Assembly (NCBI GenBank): GCA_041389725.1
Contig: JAWKRG010000008.1
Coordinates: 248,001 to 312,000, forward strand
Source of the DNA: Polyangiaceae bacterium
GTDB taxonomy: Bacteria > Myxococcota_A > Polyangia > Polyangiales > Polyangiaceae
Length of the DNA stretch: 64,000 nt
Reading direction: 5' to 3'
Below the pieces are notes generated by a model. The model was not told where the DNA came from. It was given only the letters and a program-made list of their open reading frames with translations, and searched no databases. Shown here one piece after another: positions 17,384 through 28,729 of the stretch (within the stretch, counting starts at the first letter, position 1; each line of letters opens with the position of its first letter). The position numbers and the translations under genes were made by a program.

Positions 17384-19087
17384 ATGCTCGACACTCAATC
17401 TTCGCCCTCGAACCCGAAAGCAGATGAGCTCTTCCCTGAGCTCCTGACCAAGAAGCCCGCGGCGGCCGCGCCGAAGTCAGTTCCAGCGCCGCCCAGCCTG
17501 CGCAGCCAGGCTCCGACGTCGCTCGTGGGCAAGCCGGCGCCGCGCATTCCAGCGCCGCCCAGCCAGCGCATTCCAGCGCCGCCTAGCCAGCGTATTCCGG
17601 CCCCGCCGAGCAGCCGCGCGGCTAGCGCTCCGAGCCTGCCGCCGGTCGCTCCGTCTGCAAAGTCCATCGCGCCGCTGCCGCCCAGCATGCGCAAGCCGGT
17701 CGTCGAGGCAACGACCGTCGTTGAAGAGCATGAGCTGGTGGACGAAGACGAGGTCGAGACCGTCGACGCCCGTGAGATCGGCGAAGAGAGCGAGACAGTG
17801 CCCCTTGCCGTTGCCGACAACACGACTCAGGACGTGCTCGAGGCTGCCGCAGGTGCGTCAGACCTGGATAGCTTGGGTGCGAGCCTGCCGCAGCGCGCGA
17901 TTCTTCCCAAGTACGACGCGGAACTCGATGACGGTCCTACCGTCGCGCTGCCGTCGTCCGTGGTCAATCCGCCGCCCACCTCCCGTCCCAGCGTCGGCGC
18001 TTCGCGCCCTGCACCGCTGAAGAGCGCGCCGCTGCCCCCGCTGCCCTCCGTGCCTTCGTCCAGCGCGCCGTCCACGCCCATGTCGAGTGCACCATCGACC
18101 CCGTTGCCACTTTCCGCGCTTGGCGCGAAGCGCGCACCGGCGCCGCCCGCCAGCGCCCGCGTTCCCAGCGCGTTGCTGAAGGCCGGCGCGAGCGCGCCCC
18201 CGTCGCTATCGCTTCCGCCCGCGGCGCTCGCAGCGCCGAGCGTGGATTCCAGCCGCCTGTCGAGCATTCCGCCGGTGGCCGAGTCCTTGCTGCCGCCGGC
18301 CGCTCCGAAGAAGCGCAGCGTGTTGCCTTGGCTGTTCGCGGCCGCCGCAGTGCTCGCCGTAGGTGCTGCCGGCGCCACGGGCCTCGTGATGTACAAGGGC
18401 AGCGCGCTAGGGTTCGGCACTGCCGGCAACGGCACGCTGGTCGTCACAGCCGCTGGTACGGGTGGCAAGGCCATCCAAGGCCTGAGCGTGATGGTGGACG
18501 GTGAGAAGAAGTGCAGCGCGTCCCCCTGTCGCATCGATGGCGTCAAAGCAGGCACGCGCCTCGTGTCCGCCACGGCGCCGGGCTACGAAGCCACAGCTGC
18601 TCGGGCCCTGAGTGTCACCGCGGGAGAAGAGAGCGCTCTGCACGTGGAGCTGAACGCCGAGACCGTGAGCGCACCCGCCAAGGTGGCGAACGAGGAGGCC
18701 AAGCCGAGCGAGGAGACCAGCGAGGCCAAGGTCGAGACAAAGAATGCCGCGCCGAAGAGCGACGAGCCGTCACGCACGACGGACAAGTCGAGCGTCAAGC
18801 CGGCATCGGCGAAGGCCGAGCCGAAGACAGCCGCGGCCACGGCGGAGAAGGCGGACAAGGCGGACAAGGCGGACAAGGCCGCCGCCATGGGCACGCTGAA
18901 CATCAACTCCATCCCGCGTGCGAATGTCGTTCTCGACGGTCGGCCCATGGGCATGACTCCAGTGATGGGCGTATCCGTCAGCCCGGGCAACCACACCGTG
19001 GTGTTCGTGCATCCGGAGCAGGGGCGCAAGGTTGCTGGCGCTTCGGTGGAAGCGGGCAAGACCGCGACCGTCGGCGTTCGCTTCTGA
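17384..19087 (+). CDS. PEGA-domain protein with long Pro/Ser linker and one membrane helix
   Basis: 567 aa from the ATG at 17384, which has AAAGGGG seven bases upstream; the open frame reaches back to 17180. The first 370 residues are low-complexity Pro/Ala/Ser with short repeats (RIPAPPSQ three times). A membrane helix (VLPWLFAAAAVLAVGAAGATGLVMY) follows, then a beta domain with KCSASPCRIDGVKAG, a Lys/Glu/Ala-rich spacer, and a C-terminal PEGA domain (LNINSIPRANVVLDGRPMG, TPVMGVSVSPGNHTV). PEGA domains are surface-layer-like beta folds often found on kinases and envelope proteins of myxobacteria. The likely topology is cytoplasmic linker with the PEGA domain outside. Confidence 0.75.
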   Translation: MLDTQSSPSNPKADELFPELLTKKPAAAAPKSVPAPPSLRSQAPTSLVGKPAPRIPAPPSQRIPAPPSQRIPAPPSSRAASAPSLPPVAPSAKSIAPLPPSMRKPVVEATTVVEEHELVDEDEVETVDAREIGEESETVPLAVADNTTQDVLEAAAGASDLDSLGASLPQRAILPKYDAELDDGPTVALPSSVVNPPPTSRPSVGASRPAPLKSAPLPPLPSVPSSSAPSTPMSSAPSTPLPLSALGAKRAPAPPASARVPSALLKAGASAPPSLSLPPAALAAPSVDSSRLSSIPPVAESLLPPAAPKKRSVLPWLFAAAAVLAVGAAGATGLVMYKGSALGFGTAGNGTLVVTAAGTGGKAIQGLSVMVDGEKKCSASPCRIDGVKAGTRLVSATAPGYEATAARALSVTAGEESALHVELNAETVSAPAKVANEEAKPSEETSEAKVETKNAAPKSDEPSRTTDKSSVKPASAKAEPKTAAATAEKADKADKADKAAAMGTLNINSIPRANVVLDGRPMGMTPVMGVSVSPGNHTVVFVHPEQGRKVAGASVEAGKTATVGVRF

Positions 19088-19097
19088 TCGGGATGCC

Positions 19098-19126
19098 AAG
19101 GGCGCGTCGCAGGAGCGGGCGCCCTT
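19098..19126. terminator. Hairpin between convergent genes
   Basis: AAGGGCGC and GCGCCCTT form a perfect 8-base stem around a 13-base loop, just past the stop of the PEGA gene and before the stop of the convergent J-domain gene. No U tract follows in either direction. It is therefore a terminator-like hairpin, not a classical intrinsic terminator. Confidence 0.45.
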
Positions 19127-19163
19127 CTGCCGCTGGTAGCGCCTGCCCTAGGCGCGCGCTCGA

Positions 19164-19706
19164 CTAGCCGCCGCCTGTAGCGAAGAGCGCAACGTCGAGC
19201 GCCTCGAGGCGCTCGACCAGCTCGGGGTTGATCCCGTCGAACTCGAGGGCGCGCTTCAACTCGTCGCGTGCACTGACCAGATCACCCTCGTCGATGGCGC
19301 GCACCGCCTTGCGTGCGCACGTTTTCGCGCCGGCCGTCTTGCACAAGTCGGGCAGGGAGCGTGTCTCGCCGGGTGCCAGGGAAGGGGAGCGCTTCGGTAG
19401 CTGCGAAATGTCGAGACGCAGCTGCCCCTTCTCCACCCCCATGTCGTAGCGCACTCGCAGCTCGGGGTCGGCGAGGACTCGATACGCTTCGGCGCCGCGA
19501 CGGAAGATGCGTTGGACCTGCGAGCGAAGTTCGACGCTGGCGTCCGCATGCAAGTCCGGGTGGAACGCGAGGGCGAACTCGCGATAGGCCAGGCGGATGC
19601 TGTCCGTACTCGCAATCGGCAGCACACCCAGGATCTCGTAGTAGTTCGCGTCATCCAGGACGGCGTCCCACTCTTGAATGCGATCGGCGTTCGCGGGAGC
19701 GGTCAT
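19164..19706 (-). CDS. Short J-domain protein
   Basis: 180 aa. Residues about 20-90 form a J domain ([34 protein letters not shown]) with the essential His-Pro-Asp. The remainder is a small helical region without the Gly/Phe, zinc-finger or C-terminal substrate domains of DnaJ, so it is a class III J protein. Its start overlaps the stop of the Hsp70 gene as ATGA, so the two are coupled in translation and likely work as a dedicated pair. The J domain would stimulate ATP hydrolysis by that Hsp70 and choose its clients. Confidence 0.82.
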   Translation of the reverse strand: MTAPANADRIQEWDAVLDDANYYEILGVLPIASTDSIRLAYREFALAFHPDLHADASVELRSQVQRIFRRGAEAYRVLADPELRVRYDMGVEKGQLRLDISQLPKRSPSLAPGETRSLPDLCKTAGAKTCARKAVRAIDEGDLVSARDELKRALEFDGINPELVERLEALDVALFATGGG

Positions 19707-22657
19707 CCGGTCACGTTGTAGTGCGCCTGACGCTGCGTCATCGACGCAACCTCACCCGCGTGCGGCACGGCGACGAGCCGGACTGCGGCGTGGGCTTCCC
19801 GTCCCGACGCGACGTCGCGGGCGCGCACGTTGAGCAGCCCGTCGGTGTCGAGGGCGAAGGTGACCGCGATGCTCGTGGCGCCTCGAGGGGCGGGTGCCAG
19901 GCCCGAGAGCTCTACCTCGCCCAAGAGCGCGTTGTCGGAGAAATGGTTGGACTCCCCTTGCGCGACGCGAATGCGCACACTGGTCTGGTTGTCCATCGCC
20001 GTCGCAAAGTTGCGTGTCTCCTCACAGGGAACGGGTGTGTTGCGCGTGATGATCGTGTCGCAATAGCCGCCGACGGTCTCGAGCAGAAGCGAAAGCGGTG
20101 TGACATCGACCAAGAGCGGTGTGCCACCGACGGGCATGTCTTGGATCCTGGGCGCCTGCGCCATCGGCGCGGGCACGAAGGGCGCTGGCGCGTGCGCGGG
20201 CACGAAGGGCGCTGGCGCGTGCGCGGGCACGAAGGGCGCTGGCGCGTGCGCGTGCGCCGCAGGAGCCGGCGCATAGGCCGCGGGGGACATCACCGCAGGG
20301 GCAGCGGCAGCAGCGGCCTCCGGCGACCAAGGTGGGGGCGCCTGGGGCAGGGGGGCGCGCGGCATGGCGGCCTGAGGCTGGGGCACGGGCGCTTGCGGCA
20401 TTGGCGCAGTCACCAACGGAGGACTCGGGGACGGGCCCGCATCGAACAGGCCCGGAACCTCCGCTGCAGTCGGCGAACCCAGGCCCAGGGTCTGGCCGAA
20501 CGCCGCAGGCGGAATGCCTTGGATCGCGTTCGTCGTCGTGTCCTCGTCGTCGGGGATCTCCGGCACGGGCAGCAGCATCTGGTCGACGACGGAGCCGGTG
20601 CGGCGTTTGGTCTGAGTGTCGGTTGCAGTGCCCGTGCGCCGGAGGTCGGCGTTGGTGGACGCTCCGGTCCGCTTGCGGGCGACCTCCGTGACCTCGTCCG
20701 TCGACGCGGGCGCGGCGTAGGCGTGGATCTGCTCCGTGTCGGGGGAGACCGTGAAAAGGTTCGAGGCGTCGTCCATCAGGTCCGCTTCGTCGAGCTGATA
20801 GACAGGCGGCGCTGACCTCTTCTCCGCTTCGGACGTGAGCGTGCTCACCGGCGGGCGTCCCGGCCGACTGCGGCGCGCGAGCTCCTCCGCCACCGCGCGG
20901 CTTTCCGCAGTGACGTCCTCGGGCTCGGGAGGGCTGACCGCCGCCAAGGGCTGGGTGTTTTCGGGCGGGCGCCCGCTCTCCACCAGCGGTAGCTCCATGC
21001 CCGCGTCCACGATGCTCGGCAGCTTGCCGCGCGGTGAGGTTTGGCGTTTCTCGGTGCTCGCCTTGGCCTTGTCCGCGGCAGCGCCCGCGCTCATCAGCGT
21101 GTTGATGCTCGCTCCAGCTCGTGCAGCGGCGTGGGCCCAGGCCGGGGCCGGTAGGCATGCGTCCCCGCGGGCCCAGGCCAGCAACTGTGGCTGGCGGCGG
21201 CTCGGGGCGGGGCCGAGGCCGGTGCCGGTGATGGCGCGGGGCCGGCCGCCCCCTTGGTCGGCTGTATGCGGGGCGGCGCTGACGGGCGCGCCCGGCGAGG
21301 GGACCACTACGGGGCGGCGGGCGGGCGCGACGTCGCGCGCCTCGTCATTGAGCCCCGGCGCCGTCGGGATGCGCCCGCGCGGCGGACCGTAGGGCTGCGT
21401 GTTCGGCTGGAAGCCGTCGGGGCGTGGTCGCCCGGGCGGCAAGTGCCCCCTTCGGCGGCACGGTGCGGGGGCGCTTGGCCGGCTTGGGGCCGCCGGAATG
21501 TCGCCTCGACGCCGCTCCGTCCCCGTCAGGGCCGCGGCCTGAATGGCGGCGCCTATAGCCACCACTTCGTCGGGGCTGATGTGACCGAGCACCGGACGAC
21601 GGAAGAACTCCTCCACGCGGGTGCGCACGAGCGGGATTCGCGTGCTGCCGCCCACGAGCAAGACCTGATCGAAATCGTCGGGCTTCAGGCGAGCGATGTC
21701 CAGAGCCTCGCGACACACCTCGAAGGTCTGGTCGACGAAGGGAGCGGCCAGGGCTTCCAGCTCGCTGCGGGTCATGCCGAAGGTGAAGTCCAGGCTCTGC
21801 CCCCGCACCCCGTGCGCCACTTCGGGAATGTTCAGCGTCGCGACGCCTTCGTTCGACAGACGTGCTTTCAGTACTTCTGCAGCGGCGCGTAGCTTCTCGA
21901 AGGCTTGCGGATCGTCGCGGGGGTCCAGGCGATGCTCGCGCAGGAACGCTTCTGCCATTCGATCCGCGATGGCCAAATCCACGTCGTCGCCACCGAGGAA
22001 CGTATTGCCGGCCGTGGCCAGCACTTCGAAGACGTTCTCGGACAGATCCAGCAACGTCACGTCGAAAGTTCCGCCGCCGAAGTCGTATACGGCAATGCGC
22101 TCGTTCGCGCTCTTGCCGTAGCCGTAGGCGAGGGCGGCCGCAGTGGGTTCGTTGAGGATGCGCAGCACTTCGATGCCAGCGACGCGCCCGGCCACTTTTG
22201 TCGCTGCGCGCTGCAAGTCGTTGAAATTCGCGGGCACCGTGATCACCGCGCGCTCCACGCTGCTGCCCGTGGCGGCGTCGGCAATGGCCTTCGCGCGGCG
22301 CAGGACGAACGCGCTGATTTCCGGCAGAGTATAGGTTTCGCCGCGAGCCACCACGAGCGTGGCCTGCCCCGGGCCCTCGCGCATCTCGAAGGCGAAACGC
22401 GAACGTGCTTGGCGAACCTCCTCGGAATCCCAGGAGCGACCGATCAGTCGCTTCACGGAATAGATGGTGTTCTTGGCGTCCACCTGGCGCCGCTCCTTGG
22501 CAGCGCGCCCGACCAGCACGTTGCCGCTCGGGTGGAAGGACACCACGGAGGGCAGCAGGCGATCGCCGTGCTCGTCGCTCAGTGCCGTCGCTTGACCTTC
22601 TTGCACGACGCCGACGACGGTGTTCGTTGTGCCCAGGTCGATTCCAACCACAGTCAT
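19703..22657 (-). CDS. Hsp70-family chaperone with about 460-residue insert and no lid
   Basis: 984 aa from the ATG at 22657 (GAAGGAA upstream; the frame is open to 22795). Residues 1-380 are a complete Hsp70 nucleotide-binding domain: [34 protein letters not shown]. Residues about 381-842 are Pro/Ala/Arg-rich and disordered. A substrate-binding beta domain starts at about 843 ([42 protein letters not shown]) and the protein ends without the helical lid. Canonical DnaK is about 640 aa with a linker of some ten residues. Codons in the linker show signs of compensated frameshifts. It is coupled to a J protein, and a small HExxH protein gene lies directly upstream. Confidence 0.85.
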   Translation of the reverse strand: MTVVGIDLGTTNTVVGVVQEGQATALSDEHGDRLLPSVVSFHPSGNVLVGRAAKERRQVDAKNTIYSVKRLIGRSWDSEEVRQARSRFAFEMREGPGQATLVVARGETYTLPEISAFVLRRAKAIADAATGSSVERAVITVPANFNDLQRAATKVAGRVAGIEVLRILNEPTAAALAYGYGKSANERIAVYDFGGGTFDVTLLDLSENVFEVLATAGNTFLGGDDVDLAIADRMAEAFLREHRLDPRDDPQAFEKLRAAAEVLKARLSNEGVATLNIPEVAHGVRGQSLDFTFGMTRSELEALAAPFVDQTFEVCREALDIARLKPDDFDQVLLVGGSTRIPLVRTRVEEFFRRPVLGHISPDEVVAIGAAIQAAALTGTERRRGDIPAAPSRPSAPAPCRRRGHLPPGRPRPDGFQPNTQPYGPPRGRIPTAPGLNDEARDVAPARRPVVVPSPGAPVSAAPHTADQGGGRPRAITGTGLGPAPSRRQPQLLAWARGDACLPAPAWAHAAARAGASINTLMSAGAAADKAKASTEKRQTSPRGKLPSIVDAGMELPLVESGRPPENTQPLAAVSPPEPEDVTAESRAVAEELARRSRPGRPPVSTLTSEAEKRSAPPVYQLDEADLMDDASNLFTVSPDTEQIHAYAAPASTDEVTEVARKRTGASTNADLRRTGTATDTQTKRRTGSVVDQMLLPVPEIPDDEDTTTNAIQGIPPAAFGQTLGLGSPTAAEVPGLFDAGPSPSPPLVTAPMPQAPVPQPQAAMPRAPLPQAPPPWSPEAAAAAAPAVMSPAAYAPAPAAHAHAPAPFVPAHAPAPFVPAHAPAPFVPAPMAQAPRIQDMPVGGTPLLVDVTPLSLLLETVGGYCDTIITRNTPVPCEETRNFATAMDNQTSVRIRVAQGESNHFSDNALLGEVELSGLAPAPRGATSIAVTFALDTDGLLNVRARDVASGREAHAAVRLVAVPHAGEVASMTQRQAHYNVTG
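20169..20249 (-). repeat. Three tandem 27-base units inside the Hsp70 linker
   Basis: Three identical 27-base units in the coding sequence give the peptide repeat H-A-P-A-P-F-V-P-A three times in the disordered insert, shortly before the substrate-binding domain. Exact nucleotide identity between the units points to recent expansion by slippage or unequal crossing over, and makes copy-number variation between strains likely. Confidence 0.85.
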
Positions 22658-22667
22658 GGAAATTCCT

Positions 22668-23252
22668 TCAAGCCTGCTCGGCGAGGGTTTCGGAACGCGA
22701 CATCGAACCAGGCGCGGTCTGCGCGCGATCGATCGCTTCGAGTTCGCGATCGATCCAGCTCTGGACCTGACGCGGAAAAGGCCACATCCAGCCATAGTCC
22801 GCGCTGGTGAAGCGACGTGTCAGCTCGTGGCGCAGGTGATCGCTGTGAGCTGCTTCGATCCCCTTCAGCTCCGCGGTGGCGCGCAAGGTTTCGGCGTAGG
22901 CCTCCCACTCGATGCGTGCGCGCCCCCAAGCCAGCCCGAGAGGAAGGAACGGAATGAAATACAGGAACGCCATCAGCGGAAGTGTCAGGCGGCGGCGCTG
23001 TCGCAGATGTACTCGTTCGTGACGCAAAGTGATCACGCGATCCACGTCCGGCGTCTCGTCCCAGCAGCGTGGCACGTAGAGTGTGTTGCCAATCACCGTA
23101 TGGTAGTGGGTCTGATACTCGGTCATGCGCCCGAAGGTCAGCGCTCGAAGGCCCAGGTCGATGGCGCGGCTCAAGCGGTCCCGGTCCTTGTAGACGATCC
23201 GGAACGTCGGGAATTCTTTCCGGATTTCCTCCAGGAACGCGTCCAGCACCAA
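22668..23252 (-). CDS. Small HExxH putative metallopeptidase
   Basis: 194 aa. The central segment [17 protein letters not shown] carries an H-E-R-V-H zinc motif, followed by a hydrophobic stretch ([18 protein letters not shown]) that may anchor it in the membrane. After that comes [13 protein letters not shown], whose E-W-E-A-Y could supply a third ligand as in gluzincin-like minimal proteases. There is no signal peptide. It ends 10 bases before the Hsp70 start on the same strand, which suggests a shared protein-quality-control role. Family assignment is by motif only; the protein could be a non-catalytic relative. Confidence 0.65.
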   Translation of the reverse strand: MVLDAFLEEIRKEFPTFRIVYKDRDRLSRAIDLGLRALTFGRMTEYQTHYHTVIGNTLYVPRCWDETPDVDRVITLRHERVHLRQRRRLTLPLMAFLYFIPFLPLGLAWGRARIEWEAYAETLRATAELKGIEAAHSDHLRHELTRRFTSADYGWMWPFPRQVQSWIDRELEAIDRAQTAPGSMSRSETLAEQA

Positions 23253-23287
23253 GGGTCATCTTAGCACCCACCCTTCAGATTCGAGAG

Positions 23288-24232
23288 TCATCCGAGCACG
23301 ACACCCTCGCCGACGACCCGACCGTTGGCCAAGTCCTGAGCGGGAAGCTCTTTTCGGCCTTCCAGTTGCGCCCGAAGCAGCTCCAGGGTGCCCTCGCCGG
23401 TGGCGACCAGAATCCGCTTTTTGTCCCAAATAGTGACGGTTCCGGGCGGTCCGTCGACAGGTAGGCTGGCGGCGCGTGCCGCAGTGATGCGCAGTCGTTT
23501 ACCGTCCAGCCGAGTCGCGGCACCAGGTCGGGGAGACAGGGCGCGGATCTGACGCGCCAGCTCGACGGCCGACGAGGTGAAGTCGAGCGTAGACTCTTCC
23601 CGCTCCAGGGGCGGAGCGTGGGTGGCGGCCGCGGCGTCCTGGGGCTCCGCCGTGATCTGACCGGCGAAGAGCAGCGGGATCTGCTCCCGCACGACGCGGG
23701 CTGCAAGATCTCCCAGGCGCTCGGTGAGCCCGGCGGTGTCTTCGTCGGCGCCGATGCTGAGCTCGTAGCGACAGAACACAGGCCCGGTATCGAGCCCCGC
23801 GTCCATCTGCATCAGGCTTATCCCGGTCACGCGTTCCCCCGCCCAAATGGCGCGTTGAATCGGCGCCGCACCGCGATACTTGGGCAGCAGGGACGCGTGC
23901 AGATTCACGCAGCCCAAGCGCGGCGCAGCCAGCACGGGAGGCGGCAAGATGCGCCCGTAGGCCATCACCACCGCGAGCTGCGCGTCTCGCTCCCTGAGCC
24001 ACTGATCCACCGTGCCGGTCTTCACCTTCACGGGCTGGTGCACCTCCAGGCCGAGCTGCAGTGCGGCCACCTTGACCGCGGGCGGCGTGAGGCGCATCCC
24101 GCGCCCGGCGGGACGATCGGGCTGGCAGATCACGCCAACGACTCGGCTCACCTCGCACAGGGCACGCAGGGCGGGCACGGCGATGGCAGGGGTCCCGAAA
24201 AATACCGTCCGCGCACGCCCGTCTTCAGCCAC
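23288..24232 (-). CDS. fmt: Methionyl-tRNA formyltransferase
   Basis: 314 aa, the usual length. It transfers a formyl group from 10-formyl-tetrahydrofolate to initiator Met-tRNA. Visible features are VFFGTPAIAVPAL at the N-terminus, the catalytic block VNLHASLLPKYRGAAPIQRA with the Asn and His, and MDAGLDTGPV with the Asp. The C-terminal OB-fold is complete (GKRLRITAARA to the end). The def gene that often accompanies fmt is not adjacent. It lies upstream of the HExxH, Hsp70 and J-domain genes on the same strand, with a 35-base gap. Confidence 0.95.
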   Translation of the reverse strand: MAEDGRARTVFFGTPAIAVPALRALCEVSRVVGVICQPDRPAGRGMRLTPPAVKVAALQLGLEVHQPVKVKTGTVDQWLRERDAQLAVVMAYGRILPPPVLAAPRLGCVNLHASLLPKYRGAAPIQRAIWAGERVTGISLMQMDAGLDTGPVFCRYELSIGADEDTAGLTERLGDLAARVVREQIPLLFAGQITAEPQDAAAATHAPPLEREESTLDFTSSAVELARQIRALSPRPGAATRLDGKRLRITAARAASLPVDGPPGTVTIWDKKRILVATGEGTLELLRAQLEGRKELPAQDLANGRVVGEGVVLG

Positions 24233-24392
24233 GACGGGCTGGAACTATTGTGCACCCGGCCCCCCGGCGCAAGCCCCGTGCCAGGTATGGACGAGTCGCC
24301 GCGGGGTGCTTAGCTTGTTGACCCAAGTGGCCGAACGAAGGAAAAGCCACTCTGCGCCCAAGAGCGCACACCCCTAGGAAGGCAAAGCGACC

Positions 24393-26840
<2,448 letters not shown>

Positions 26841-26850
26841 CTCCGCTCAC

Positions 26851-26886
26851 CGCGTGCCTAGGGCTTGTCTTGGGTCTAGGCACGCG
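26851..26886. terminator. 11-base hairpin after lon
   Basis: CGCGTGCCTAG and CTAGGCACGCG form a perfect 11-base stem with a 14-base loop, starting ten bases after the lon stop. No T tract follows, so it may end transcription with Rho or protect the 3' end. The position and perfect pairing make a terminator role likely. Confidence 0.6.
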
Positions 26887-26975
26887 GCGGCGTGGTTCGG
26901 CTACTCCAGCGCAGGACTCCTCGTCGCACTGGAGGAAGTCACTATGGACCGGTCGGCGACGCGCCTGCCTACTGC

Positions 26976-28724
26976 ATGTCGATGCTAGGCAAGCAAATTG
27001 GGCTCGGCGCCGTGGTGTGCGCCGTCGTAGGTGTGACTCTGGGCTGCGATCCGACGGAGTCGGGTGAGAACTCCGATGCGGGCGCGAGCGGCGCGTCAGG
27101 TGCTGCGGGCTCCGGCGGCGCGTCCGGAAGTGGGGGCGGCGGCACGAGCGGTGGCTCGGGCGGTTCCGCTGGCACCGGCGGCAGTTCCGGGGGGAGCGGC
27201 GGGACCGGCGGCAGTGGTGGTGCCGGCGGCAGTGGCGGCGCAGCCGGCAGTGGTGGCGTCGGCGGCACTGGTGGGGCGTCCGGCAGTGGCGGTAATGGCG
27301 GGGCGGCCGGCAACACGCCCGCGCCCGGCGAGATCGTGATCAGCGAGGTCATGGTCGACCCGACTACGGTCTTCTCCGCGCAGGGCAAATACATCGAGCT
27401 CACGAACGTCAGCACGAAGTCTCTCGAGCTGCAGGGTTGTAGCTTGATCGCCAACAGCGGCGTCTCGGGCGTCCACCAATTCTTGGCCGCCCAGGCGATC
27501 CCCGCAGGCGGCATCATCGTGCTCTCGAGTAGTGCGAATCCAGGGTTCACGCCCGACGGCGTGTTCACGCTCGCCCTTGGCGTGGATGGAACCAAGCTCG
27601 AATTGGCATGCCCGGGAGCGGGCGGCAGTTCCGTCACGATCGACCAGGCACAGTGGAACGTCTTCGCTGGAACCTTCGAGACCCAGGCGGTGAGTCTGAT
27701 CGTCGATCCCGCGAAGCTCGCCGCTACTGGCAACGACAACCCTGGGGATTGGTGCGCGTCCACGAACGTCTACGCCACCGCCGGTACGACGAAGGACTAC
27801 GGCACTCCTGGCGCGCCGAACGACAAGTGCGTGCTGCCGGCCCCGATCCAGTGCGCCGTTGCGCCTGGCAACAAGACGCTCCCTGCAAGTACCTTCTTCG
27901 ACGCAACGGGGTGGGTGGAGATCACGGGTTGGACGGACGTCTCGAAGTCGGCCCAGGACCCGCACCCGCTGATTCGCGGAGACGCGATCACTGGGCTCGC
28001 GACGGATCCGGTCACCTCTTGGGGGCTGTTTGGTCCCGCGACACCCACCACGCCCTGGGCGGGCCCGAACCCTGACGCCGATGCCTACAAGGCCAGCGTG
28101 AACATCGGAGTTCCCGGGATCCGCCAGCTAGCCTACCGCTTCAGCTCCGATGGTGGCCGCAGCTTCACCTATTGCGACACAACCGGAGGCCCCTTCACTG
28201 CGGCAAACACCGTCACGTTGAAGTCCGTGAACCCCTTCGTGCACTTCAGCGAATATGCGCAGCTGGACGCGGGTGCGTCGCGGCTACTCGAGCTCCACAA
28301 CCCTACTGGCGGGCCCAAGGTGCTGTCCGGCTGTAGCGTGGAGATCCACCAGAACGGTGCCGTGGCGCCCAGCGCAACGATTCCGCTGCCGGTGGGAGCG
28401 ACGATTCCGTCGGGAGGAGTGTTGGTGCTGTGCAACGCCAGCATCGCTGCGAGCTACAACGCGATCTGTGCGGGTCTCACCAAGTCTGCCAGCCTCGACT
28501 TCGACGGCAACGACGCCATCGTGCTCAAGTGTGGCGGGCAGGTGATGGACGCCATCGGCCAGGTGGGCAACGCCACAGCGTTCACTTCCGGCAACGTGCA
28601 GTGGGGGCGCAAGTGCGTGCCTGGGGGTGACCCCGTGGCCGACGACGCCTTCACCTTGAGCGACGAGTGGGTGAGCCACAGCGGAAACCTGTCGGAGCTC
28701 GCTACTCCGCCGTCCTGTCCGTAG
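26976..28724 (+). CDS. Lamin-tail-domain lipoprotein with Gly/Ser linker
   Basis: 582 aa from ATG at 26976 (ATG at 26982 also possible); the frame is open to 26892. A signal peptide with lipobox VTLGC is followed by about 85 residues of Gly/Ser/Ala repeats (units of GGxGGxSG), which act as a flexible tether. Two lamin-tail (LTD) domains follow: EIVISEVMVDP to PGFTPDGVF, and a second from VHFSEYAQLD to DAIVLKCGGQVMDAIG. LTD domains are Ig-like beta folds found on surface and secreted proteins of myxobacteria. It is probably anchored in the outer membrane and displayed outside. The partner is unknown. Confidence 0.8.
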   Translation: MSMLGKQIGLGAVVCAVVGVTLGCDPTESGENSDAGASGASGAAGSGGASGSGGGGTSGGSGGSAGTGGSSGGSGGTGGSGGAGGSGGAAGSGGVGGTGGASGSGGNGGAAGNTPAPGEIVISEVMVDPTTVFSAQGKYIELTNVSTKSLELQGCSLIANSGVSGVHQFLAAQAIPAGGIIVLSSSANPGFTPDGVFTLALGVDGTKLELACPGAGGSSVTIDQAQWNVFAGTFETQAVSLIVDPAKLAATGNDNPGDWCASTNVYATAGTTKDYGTPGAPNDKCVLPAPIQCAVAPGNKTLPASTFFDATGWVEITGWTDVSKSAQDPHPLIRGDAITGLATDPVTSWGLFGPATPTTPWAGPNPDADAYKASVNIGVPGIRQLAYRFSSDGGRSFTYCDTTGGPFTAANTVTLKSVNPFVHFSEYAQLDAGASRLLELHNPTGGPKVLSGCSVEIHQNGAVAPSATIPLPVGATIPSGGVLVLCNASIAASYNAICAGLTKSASLDFDGNDAIVLKCGGQVMDAIGQVGNATAFTSGNVQWGRKCVPGGDPVADDAFTLSDEWVSHSGNLSELATPPSCP

Positions 28725-28729
28725 CTGCA

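Noticed and set aside
19313..20815. 500-residue plus-strand frame over the J-domain and Hsp70 genes
   Set aside because: Antisense to two clear genes and without any motif.
24316..24345. TTGACC as a -35 element for lon
   Set aside because: No matching -10 at a suitable distance was found, so the promoter was not assigned.
27060..27320. Gly/Ser codon repeats as a mobile or CRISPR-like repeat
   Set aside because: The periodic GGC/GGT/AGT pattern is coding repeat inside the lamin-tail lipoprotein linker, with no spacers or uniform units.
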